24,535 nucleotides of DNA from Smittium culicis (Eukaryota; Kickxellomycota; Harpellomycetes; Harpellales; Legeriomycetaceae): NCBI GenBank assembly GCA_001970855.1, contig LSSN01001634.1, positions 1 through 24,535 on the forward strand, read 5' to 3'. Shown here piece after piece: positions 1-11,000 of the stretch. Position 1 is the first letter of the stretch; every line of letters starts with the position of its first letter. The translations under genes and the position numbers were made by a program. The notes below the pieces were generated by a model. The model did not search any database. It was not told the origin of the DNA and saw only the letters and a list, made by a program, of their open reading frames with translations.

Positions 1-345
1 TTTTCAGACGGCTGGTCGGACATAGGAGTAACAGGTGGCTTAATGGCGATCTGATAAACTGTCAAGATTGAGGGGGAGGAGGCAAGACAAAATATATAAA
101 CTAAAGGAAAGTCAAGTATAAGCCAAGTGTTACTTTGGAGGCAAATAGGAGAGGAGTTTATTTAATTAAAATAAGTCGTAAAACAAGAACTAGAAACAAG
201 CTAGAAAACAGAAGACAATGGTTGTCAGATAAAGATGTCAAAAACTAGGAAAAACTAGGGCTATTTATGTGTTTTGCGTCAGTTCTAAACACACATAAAA
301 TCTGGTAAAAGGCCAGAATAATTATAAGAAGAAAGTAAATAAGAA
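1..345. other. Unassigned left edge, possible partial gene
   Basis: This stretch is visibly less AT-rich than the desert that follows. Two short readings touch the window edge. On the plus strand, frame 1 runs from base 1 to a TGA at 52-54 and would give a 17-residue C-terminal tail. On the minus strand, an ATG at 23-21 opens a frame that leaves the window after seven codons (MSDQPSE). Neither can be recognised or chosen from so few codons. The remainder (about 60-345) shows no supported gene. Confidence 0.2.
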
Positions 346-347
346 TG

Positions 348-477
348 CCAAGAAATGGTGCCAAGAAATGATTCCAAGGAATGATGCCAAGGAATGATGC
401 CAAGGAATGATGCCAAGGAATGATGCCAAGGAATGATGCCAAGGAATGATTCCAAGAAATAATGCAAAGAAATAATC
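348..477. repeat. 13-bp minisatellite, 10 tandem copies
   Basis: Ten head-to-tail 13-bp units fill 130 bp. Units start at 348, 361, 374, 387, 400, 413, 426, 439, 452 and 465. The core unit is CCAAGGAATGATG. Units 374-438 are identical, and the outer copies carry a few substitutions such as AAGAAATGATT. Because 13 is not a multiple of 3, the array stays open in several minus-strand frames and gives spurious repetitive peptides with a 13-residue period. I see no coding signal. Confidence 0.95.
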
Positions 478-3400
478 CGCAGCAAAAGTATGGATATCAC
501 ACCAATCATGACAGTAAAATTAAAATTAAAATTTGATGTTTTTTTACCAATTCTTAGCAAGTATTAAAGAAACTTTTGATAATGCATGATTGTATCTAAA
601 TAATTAATTTATAAAAAACAATTCATTTATACCTATTTTTAATTCATAAATAAATAAAAATATGATCCATACTATGAAATACTATAATAATTTTACCTTT
701 TCATTGAATAAATTTTTTTCCGAGATTTTATTAAATTAATTTAATTATATGACTAAGTCTAATTAAAATATTTATAAGTTAAAAAAATAATAATTTTTTA
801 TTTTTATCCGACCCCCCTCTGCCGCACTAGCAATTTATGCCCGCTGGGAATTTTATAAAGGGTTCATTATTACATAAAATCATTTTTTGAATCACTTGAA
901 TACAAATCAATATATTTATGGATTATTTAATTTTTATTAATCAAACACTTATGAAAAAATCCTAATTATTATAATTTCAAGTTGAAAAAGTTGTAGGTAT
1001 ATGTAAGTGTGGTGTCTATATAGTTCGATTTAACAATAATTTTGTATAATTAGCTTATTTATCATTTCTTTGTGCGAAAAATTGGTATACAAATATTATC
1101 AATAAAAAACATCCATTTAACAATTTACTTTAGAATTCTTAAAACAAAAAAATAAAAAATAAAAAAAATTTACTATTAAAATTTGTGATCTATAAATAGA
1201 AAAATGAAGTTTATGTATACCCTAAATTATTAGTAACTCTTTCAATAAACTTATATGACACTTAAATTAGCATTATTTAAAAAAATATACCTATTATCTC
1301 TTGGAAATTGTTGTATAAAAACCAAATAAAAAAGTAATTATTTTTATGATTCTAGGAGGCTTGATAAAGATCAGAAAAATTATAATTATTCCTTTTTTCT
1401 GTGCAAATAACATAAAATTGCTTTTTTTATAATAGTTAATTATAATTTATAATCCAAGTAGCTATATTTTATTATTTTATTAAAGTTAACGGCTCAGCTT
1501 CTTCAATATATATATATATAAACACTTGATTATAAATTTCAATACCAATTATACATATGCTGTTATCAAATAATATTTAAAAAATTTAAATTATTATATA
1601 TTCTTAGTTGAAATAATGGCTAAATATAATTTAGAATGATTAATAATTAAGTGTAAAAATATTTTCAATTTATACCAAAAATTCTAAAGCGAATAGAAAT
1701 TATATATGTTCAAAAAAATTTTTTGGCAATATATTTATGCAGTATGATAATATTAAATGTGATTAAAATATAAAATTGACATTTTAACCTATAAATAATT
1801 CTTTTCTATATTTTAATCAAAATATTCCAAGATTTCACCTTTAAAAATGTACAAAATATGTCTTATCAGATAATTAGTGACAACTGAGAAAAAAAAATTT
1901 TAATATAGCCAATAAAATTAGAATTTAATATAATAAAATATTTTGAAAGCTAATAAAAACATTATTTAGTACTTAAGTCGGCTATACAGAAAAGCATTGA
2001 ACTTAATTCGAACAGAATCTTTTTTTTTATTTTCTTCGTTAAATAATAAAGAATTTTATACATTTCATAAAAGTTACAGATTGCCAATTTCTTTCAAACC
2101 AGAATATTTTGAAATAGCATATTCATAAAATCATAGTATAAAATGATTGATAAATGATTACAAAACTTTTATCAACTTTTATTGTTATCAATGACTCTAA
2201 TAGATAAATTATTACTTGATTTATATGATATTTATTAAAAATATTTTAAAATAAATATTTTGTTATTTTAATAATTGATAATACTTATAGAGAACTTTTA
2301 CCGAGGAATTAATTGAATTTTTTTTTATAAATTTGACTAAAATATGAATTTTACGAGAACTAGAAAATAAAAAACTATAAACAAATAATTTCGGTGACGC
2401 TATCGTATTAGATTCCAAAATCTATTATTTTCGATCAATATTATATATGGAAATTCTTTGAGAATATAAATTGTTGTAAAATAAATTATAAAGCGTTGAT
2501 AATAAAAATTTAAGCAGAATTAAAATCAATTAAAATAGCTAAATAAGTGAGATATACTTTGTATGCAATATTCAATTTGGATAATGAATTTCCAATCGTG
2601 AAAATAAATTTTATTTTTTCTATTAAATTTATCTTAAAACCCTATTCTATTATCAGACTATCATTGATGTTATACAGGAACCATTGAGACAAGAAACTAT
2701 GTGATATTATAGCAGCAAAAAGTAAATTTTAACCTATTCATTTAAAATTTATTATTTCTTCATTTTATTTCACGATCATATTTTAAACATAATATTCAGT
2801 TTTTTTTATACCTTGATTGAAAACCATATGAAATAAAATTAAGCCATGTTAATATAATTCAGGATTTTTACATAATTTTTTTACATATTTGATTCAGTAT
2901 CGTTTTATTTTGAAATGAAATACGCTTATATTTATATTTATATTTATTTATACCAAATTTGATTGATTAATCATTTTATAATTGCTTTTTAACCGCATAA
3001 ATTTTTTAAAGCCTAAAAAGCTCTATTCTTAATAGAATTTTCTCAGTAATAACCTTCAATCACAATCATATTTTTTATTTTATTATATCATCACATTTAC
3101 CCACTATTCATTTTTTTTATTAGTATAAAAAATATTTACCTCACAAATAAACAAAGCTTTTCTTTTTAAAGAGCAATATGAGTGAATATGGATATTATGA
3201 TAGGTTAATTTTACTATTAAAAAAACGTAAATAGTTCTATGTATACTTTTCAAGTGAAATATAAAGTTTAAAATATTTCTATATTAAGCAATTTTAATTT
3301 TGAGCATACCATTTTAAAAGTTTTTTTTATATTTTTAAATTTTTTGATAAATATATATATATACCAATTTATCGGGTATTTTAAACATAGAGTGCGCTTT

Positions 3401-4866
3401 GTTGAATTTTAATATTATTGGTGTGAATAATATGTATAAATAATATTATTTTCAGGATTGAAGAGGTATTTTTATTTTTCTTATTTATACATTTCAATCT
3501 GCAATTATTATTTTCTAAGAAAAAGAAATAATTTTTCTCGTTGATCATTAATATTTTATTTTATCTTACACAAAGTAACAATTTACACTATAAAATTACT
3601 CCTTCATAAAGAGTCTCCCAATTAATTAAGAATATCGGCATATCGGATTCTTTTGATTAAACTTGAACACACTATATTTTTTTTATAAATAGCTGTGAAC
3701 TTATTAATATGTTCTATTCTGGATACATAATGTAATCTATTTCGGTTATAAATAGACTAAATTATTTAATATATGGAAATAACTCTTTATATAATAATTT
3801 AATATTATTTATTAAAAGAGAATAAATAAAGGTATATAGAATATAATTAAGCATATTTTGGTCAAATAAATTATTTATTAAATGAGAAATGACGTTGAAA
3901 AAAAAATTGTACGTCTAGATCTTGAAATATCATAGTTTTTGAAGAACATTTATTTTATAAAATATTATTTACACTGAACAGAAAAAATATTAAATTATTC
4001 AATTTAATTACAAAAATTTATTCACTAAGAGAATATATTGAACTATTATTAGCTATTAGTTGTTTAATCAATTTTAAACGAGATAAAAAGTCTTTTTTAA
4101 AGCAATTCCTTCATAGTAAACATACTATATTTTATATGCGAATATCACTTTCGTTTTATCGCGATAGTAGATATTAAAAATCAAATAATAGTTCAATACC
4201 TAAGCTGGTAATTTTTTTTTTTTTAAAAAAATGGCAATAGCTAGTACATTAGCAAAATTTAAATAATGATGAGATTTTGATTGAATAATTGAAAATTCCA
4301 ATTATTTATTCAAGAAAATTTAGGCTTTTTCTACGAAACCACTTTAGAAATAATTTAACTCGGTTACAATTTATAGTGATTATTTTTTTAAAAAAATATC
4401 AAAATAATTATAATTATAGTTATAGTATTAAATATTTGATTTGATTTGATTTGATATGGTTTATCACGATCTGAATTCACATTTTTTTAAAAAAGATAAA
4501 AAAAGTAAAATTTTATACGAAAATAATTCCAATTACTCATTTTTTTATATTCCCTTTCACAAAACTTTTTCAAAAGATATATTTCTTTTAGAAGTAATCT
4601 TAATATATGCTTTTATTTATTGAATTTTTTTAGATAATATTAGAGAAATACCAACACATTTGAATAGATTTATTATCTGAAATTTTAATAGAAAGTTTAT
4701 GAATTTATAATAAAAATTTTAATCAGTGTTATTTGCGCAAATAACTACAAATAAATCATTTATTTGTATTTATAAGACAATATAAATAATATTTCGTATT
4801 ATTTAAATTGTGTATTAAAATAATTATTTCCATAATAAAAAAAATTTACTATTTTTTTATAATTTA

Positions 4867-4950
4867 AAAATAATTTATTATTAATTATCATATTAAAATA
4901 ATTTATTATTAATTATCATATTAAAATAATTTATTATTAATTATCATATT
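4867..4950. repeat. 28-bp perfect tandem triplicate
   Basis: Three identical 28-bp units lie at 4867-4894, 4895-4922 and 4923-4950. Each begins AAAATAATTTATTATT and ends TCATATT. A partial fourth unit (AAAATTAATA) follows. Identity of the copies inside otherwise drifting AT-rich DNA suggests a recent duplication. Confidence 0.9.
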
Positions 4951-6272
4951 AAAATTAATATTTCAAGCTAATAGTTAGACTATAATATTTTTAACAATTT
5001 TGGGAACCCTGGACATCCTATGACTATAAAGATGAGTGCAGAAGGCTTCGATATAATACTAATTAAAGTGAAATTTCTGCAGCTAGTTATACCAAAAAAT
5101 ATTTCAAAAATATGAGAAAATGTTAAGAGTTTCCTAAAACCCCAAGTAAGTCGGATTAAGTTTTTAATATGGCAAGGTGATTGTTATGATATTCAGTCTT
5201 TGGTATGAATAGAATGTGTTTATTTCTGAGTAAAAAATCCTTGATATCTCACGAGAAGCTGTAATTTATTCCTAGGAAGCCAACATGCATTTTTCCGCCC
5301 TAGAATCCAAAAAATTAAAAAAAAATAATAACTAACCACAGATTCTAAAAAAATCATGGATTAAATAAAAAACATTATTATTCGCAAGGAGTTATATTAC
5401 AGCTTAGAAATTTATTTAATTTTTTGTTATTTAATAGTTTTTTAAATATTTATATAATATATTTTTATCCAGGAGTATTAAAAATCGAATAAATTTAGCT
5501 TTTTTATATAGTATTAAGATAGGATAAAATAGAATAAAATTCGAAGCAAAAGCAAAATACAGTTATTTCCCATTAGTTTATCTTATTTTTGACATAAATG
5601 AATATTTTCTATATTTTCGTATTATCAATAAAAATAATTCCATATGATGATATTTTTCAATAAAACCATGTATATATACAAAACTTGAGAGCTCCAAAAG
5701 ATTTCCCTCTTTATATACCAAGCTCTTGGTAGAAATTCTTAAAGGGTATTATTTTGAGCTTTGTTTAAATTTCATGTTTTTACTATAAATTATTATGCAA
5801 AATCAAATTCTCGTCACAAATTTTTATATGTAGAGCTATTAATAAAATTTTAAATAACGATTTAAAGTTATAATTTGTAAATATAGTACGTCTATTAAAA
5901 TTTTAAACTATTTATAAATTATTCAAATAAAGTTGGATAATTCTTTACCACATAATTCCTACTTACAGTATAGAAAAATTTTTTGAGTCACATATTTAAA
6001 GAAATCAAAAACAAAAAAGAAAAATAATAATTATTTTTTTCTGATTAAATTATCTTTTAACCCCTAGAATGTAAATAAAATTTTCATAATATTAATCCTG
6101 GAATTTATTTTTGGGTTTTATTTGGAATGTAATTATCACTATTTAAATGAAATATAAAAAATAAATTCTGTATCTCTAAACTGTTTTTTTTTCATCCAAT
6201 GATTATTAATACTAGGAAAAAAAAAACCTTTAATTTATACAAATCTTAGAACACATCAGAGTTCATGTAGAT

Positions 6273-6294
6273 TTATTATTATTATTATTATTAT
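6273..6294. repeat. (TTA)n microsatellite
   Basis: About seven uninterrupted TTA/ATT trinucleotide units. No gene overlaps it. Confidence 0.9.
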
Positions 6295-6870
6295 TTTTAG
6301 ATAATACTTTAATGAGACTAATTTTTGATCTATTGGAATATATTTCTCCACTTATCTATATTTTAAATATCAATTGAAAATGTTATATAGCCATCAATAT
6401 TATTTTCTTATGTTTCTTATATATTTTATTTATAATCCATAAAAAAAAAATATTATATCTAAATTTATTGTAAAAAATAATTAAGAAATGTGCTTTAATA
6501 TATCATATTTTAAGTAATGATTATTTTAACATAAGTAAAAGATTAAGAAAATACGACTTTTTCTTAAGTCTTATGTATTTGTAAATAAAAAATCAGCGAG
6601 TTTATTAATCAAGATATCATAGTTTAAAAGGTTTTATATCAAATATCAAGTTTTGGATAACTGTTTGAATTTATTGGAAATACTGCTAACAGATATATAT
6701 TTATAATACAAAAATTTACAAAAGAGTTTATTTTAATACTTTTTTTTTTAAAAATAAATTTCAAGCGATTGGTTATTATTATATATTTTTTTTTATAAAT
6801 CAAATTTAGCTTTTAGAAATCCAATTTCAAAGCTATGCAAATAAATTTTGACATATTCGATAACCTACCA

Positions 6871-6930
6871 AAATAAATAAATAAATAAATAGTGCCAAAA
6901 TTTTATTATTATTATTATTATTATTATTAT
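6871..6930. repeat. (AAAT)5 followed by (TTA)9 microsatellites
   Basis: Five AAAT units at 6871-6890 are followed after 12 bp by about nine TTA units at 6903-6930. On the minus strand the second run would read as poly-Asn inside a short low-complexity frame (6833-7039), which I do not accept as a gene. Confidence 0.9.
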
Positions 6931-8016
6931 ATTTTGAGTGTTTAAAGTTTAATAAATTACGTATTGATGGAAAAATTTTTAGTTTGAATTGAATTTTAAA
7001 TATTATTTTAAAAAGTAAAAAAAAAATATTATTAATCAAATACTTTTTACGTCAAAAAATCAATAAAAGAACCGAATTTATCGATGCGTATATGATTTAT
7101 AAGTAAATGTATTATTTGCTGCTATTTTTCAAAAAAAAATTTTTTTTGATGAGCTTTGGAATTAAATTATTCTAATTTAACGATTATGGCTTTAATTTAT
7201 AGCCCATAAAGTTTTTTTTTTTTTTTTTTTTCACAGAAAGATATGTAAGAATCGCTTGTAAATATTTTTATTTTTTTTATCAAAATTTGATTTAAGAATC
7301 TGTATCCAATAAAATATAACATATACAGTTAAAACAGAATTTGGATTTCACTAGATGTCATAATTAATAATTATTTTATGTAGAATTAAGATTAACTAGA
7401 TTTAATAATGGTGTTTATTTATCGTAAAAAGGTAGCTCAACACTTTGGTTGTTATAGTTTTTTAAATTAAAAAAATTTTACATTGCTAAGTATTATATTT
7501 TAAACTTATAATACTGCATGAATAAAATCAATTTGTTAGAGTATTCAAATAAAAGGCTGTTTAAATCGGATGTTGTTATACTTTTAAACTATTTTTATTA
7601 ATCTCCCCGAGACAAAAACATCAAAATTGGAATTTGTTTTAGTAAGTTAATTCTTATTTTAATTTTTTTCTTACAAGAACCAAAAGCAAATATAAATATC
7701 ATAGATTACTATTAATTGCATAGAACTTAATAAAGGAAAAAAAAAGTGGATGAAGAAAGATAGAAATGGGATAAATTTATCTGGAAATCATAGTTGGATG
7801 TGCGTAGCTGATACTGATAAAATGTAACTATTATTGATGTGTTCTATAGATTTAAAATAAAATGAATAAAATGTTTGAAAATATGATATAAAAAAGAGTT
7901 GTGTATACATAAATAATGTATGTATAAATTTACATTTTTCTAAAAAGAAAGATATAAAGTAAAAGGTGGGCTTCCAAGAGTAAAGCTAATGAAGTGAAGC
8001 AAAGGGCGTTTATATT

Positions 8017-11000
8017 TTAAGATTTGTTGGAAGAATCAACAGAGTTAGAATCTGTTATTGGAACAGGTAGTTTATCTCCATCCCTAGTAGAACTTGTATC
8101 ACCAGATACTATAGAAGGTTCGGCGGTTTTTTCAGTACTTGGCGATTTTGTAGTAGTTTTGGCATCTGTTTCGACAGATTTAGAGGAATCGGAACTTTTT
8201 TGCTCATTCCCAGAAGTTTTTTTTTCTTTTAGTCTTGTCGCGTAACTAGAAATAAATTCACTGATTTTCTTGGATTTGGTTGATGAAATGTCTATAAGAA
8301 GCTTGAAGTCCACATCTTTTTTCTTGGATGCGGCAGATTTTTTTTCCTTCTCGAAAAGAATCTTTGTGATTTTTTTAGCTTCGTGCTTAAAGTCGTCTTT
8401 ATCCATGTAATCTAACCCCTGCTTCATCAAGACTTTAACAACAACTTTGGCGAGATTTGCTGTTGCTTTCTTTTCAAGGTGCTCAAGCTCTTTTTTAGAC
8501 AGTTTCTTATCTCGAGAGTTGTTTTTGGCGTCCGTTTTAGCCCGTTTTGATGAGTGCGAAGATTTAGAAGCGCTTTCAGATCTCGGCTTCTTTAGACTTT
8601 TTTCGTTAAAAGATACCTTTTTCCCTGAACTATTTTTTCCTTTCGATGATGGGTCAGCTGATTTAATCGGTGTTTCATTTCTACCAGAGTTAGTAGTTGT
8701 ATTGGTTTCAGATGGGTTTGTGTCCCCATCAATATATGGCGGTTCCCACTGAACTTGCTTACTTGATTCATGGAAGAAGTATATTTCGTCTTTATCAGAT
8801 TTTGCGGGGTACCATCCAGGCTTCAATCTCCTACCATTATATTTACATGTGTTTATTGGCAGTTCGGTAGATAGAGAATTAGAAGCAAGTATGGGGTTGT
8901 ATCCAGGAGCTGAATTTTGACCGTTAAGGTTTGATGGACCAGTATTGGTGGAATTTCCCCAGCCGCCTGTACTTTGAGTATTGGTATCGCTATTAGTGTT
9001 CCCCCAGCCATTTATATTTTGATTACTAGCAATCGGAGCTCCCCATGAGTTAAAAGAAGGATTGTTGCTATTTGAGCTTTTCGTATCAAGTGTGCTGGAA
9101 CCGAACGAGTTTGATGAATCCCAAGAGGTTTGTGCTGCTGGTTCTTTTGATGGTGTTGAATTTGCCCATCCGCTGTTGTTGTTGGATGGGGTAAACTGAT
9201 TAAAACCTGCATTAGAAGGGGTTGATCCCCAACCGCCAAGATTGTTGCTGTCGACGCTGGGAGCTTTATCCCAAGAAGAGATATTGTTGGTGTCATTACT
9301 ATCGCTATTATTTCTTAATTGCCTTTCAGGGTTGATATAAGGCCTGGTTTTTGAAGAGTTTGAACTCCATCCATTAGAATTTGGTAAGTTATCATTTGGT
9401 CTATATCCGTTACGCGCGCTTGGCCTGCTGGTAGAATCTGATCCGTATTCAGGTTTTGAGCCGCCCCTATAAAAGTTAGGTTTGTTACGAGTTCCGGCAG
9501 AATTACTTGAAAAATCCTTCCCAGAATCGAATTTATTCCAAGAGTTTTGGGTATCATTGTTTTGGGGGGCCCAAGGTCTTGGAGTATAATTTGGCTTATT
9601 ATTTCTTGACTCGAAATTGTTGTTTGGTTTGAGATCCCATGAATTTGTCTTCGAAGTTTGTTGTGAGGACCACGAATTTGTTTGAGTATCTGGCTTGGAG
9701 TTCCAGGTATTTGATGTACCTGCTGTTGTGTCTCCCCATCCAATTGGAGCACTATCTTCTGCTTTAGTTGCCCAACTACTAGATACGTCTACCTTTTCAG
9801 CTCCCCACCCATTGGTAGTTTCCACAGGCTTTGAATCCCATCCACTTCCTGTTTCCATAGGTTTTGAATCCCATCCACTATTTGTTTCGACGGGTTTAGA
9901 GTTCCATCCAGAGCTCGTATCCTGAGGTTTAGAAGTCCAATCATTAGAGATTTCATCTGTTTTTGAGCCCCATGCACTGGGTGTATCTTCTATTTTGGTG
10001 CCCCAACCAGCTGCAGCTTTATCAGATGTTGAGCCCCATTGAGATTCTGATGGTTTAGTTGGAGGTTTATTATCAAGCAGGGTTTTATTGGGTAAAGATG
10101 AACTTGGGAGCTTTGTTGACGAGGATGATTTTGTAATGGGTTCCTTTTTAGCAAATGAGGGACTAGGAATAGAAATTTCATTGATTTCTTGTCCAGGCTT
10201 TCTTTTTGGAATCTTGTATACAAACTTGAGAGCCGACCATATTTTCAGAATCTAAACAACGAGATTTTTTTTTTATAAGAAAAAGAAATGAAAAACAGAT
10301 ATTATAAAAATATAGATACTTAGGGAATGATAAGGGCTAAATTTTAGAGATACTGGAAATTTGTGAAGATATTCAAAATGTTTAGAATAAATAAAGGTAA
10401 CTAGTTATAGATTAATTTTTACCTCTGTGGCCAAGTCAGCGATAAATTCGTCTTTGTTTTTGCTCAAGCCGATAACACAGGGCTCGATTTTGTTTTCATC
10501 TATGGTGTTTCGTGTTTTTATCGGCATAATTCTGATACACTGCAAAACTGGGATAATGATCGTTTCATCGTCGCTGTTTTCGATAATCCAGAGCCGTAGA
10601 ATTCGTAATCCATGGAAGGAAACAAACATTTGGAGCAGCTTTTTGCTTCTAGTTTCAAGAATTTTAGAGGTGATGAGTTGAATGTGGCGCTTTTTACCCG
10701 AAGATCTAAGCATTATTTGAACTAATTTAAGCACTTCTTCGCTTGTTTGAAGTCCATGCCTTCCGACATAACGGTGTTCATCATCGCTCTACAAATAATA
10801 TTAAATAATTAGACCCATTAGAAATATAATATAAAGAATAAAATTTTGTTAAAAAAAAATAAAAAGGAGGCAAATCGTAATAAAAGTTGATTAAAAATTT
10901 TAGTTTTACATCATTTCCAGAGTATGAGTATTCTTCATCCTCATCAGAATCCTCTAATGCCTTCCGTTCCAACTCCTGTTTCTGTTCAATACTGACAAAC

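Larger units (their letters stand above)
478..8016. other. AT-rich gene desert, about 7.5 kb
   Basis: This long block is almost entirely A and T, with stop codons dense in all six frames. I found no coding region, structural RNA or recognisable transposon in it. Short islands of slightly higher GC (for example 4990-5160) hold nothing I recognise. It contains simple repeats: an AT run at 1506-1520, four TTTGA units at 4435-4454, a 28-bp triplicate at 4867-4950, TTA/ATT runs at 6273-6294 and 6903-6930, AAAT units at 6871-6890 and a 20-T run at 7212-7231. Its right end should include the 3' untranslated region of SET2. It could be ordinary AT-rich intergenic DNA, a heterochromatic block or part of a centromere; the sequence does not decide. 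Confidence 0.8.

Noticed and set aside
245..560. Minus-strand open frames with a 13-residue repeat (FLGIIPWHHSLAS type)
   Set aside because: They are translations of the 13-bp minisatellite, open in overlapping frames because 13 is not divisible by 3.
6833..7039. Minus-strand 68-residue frame with poly-Asn
   Set aside because: Low-complexity translation of AT-rich DNA and a TTA microsatellite; no homology and no gene context.
8024..9925. Plus-strand open frames opposite the last SET2 exon
   Set aside because: Antisense shadows of a long, low-complexity Ser/Asn/Gly-rich coding exon; the SET2 frame carries the recognisable WW and SRI domains.
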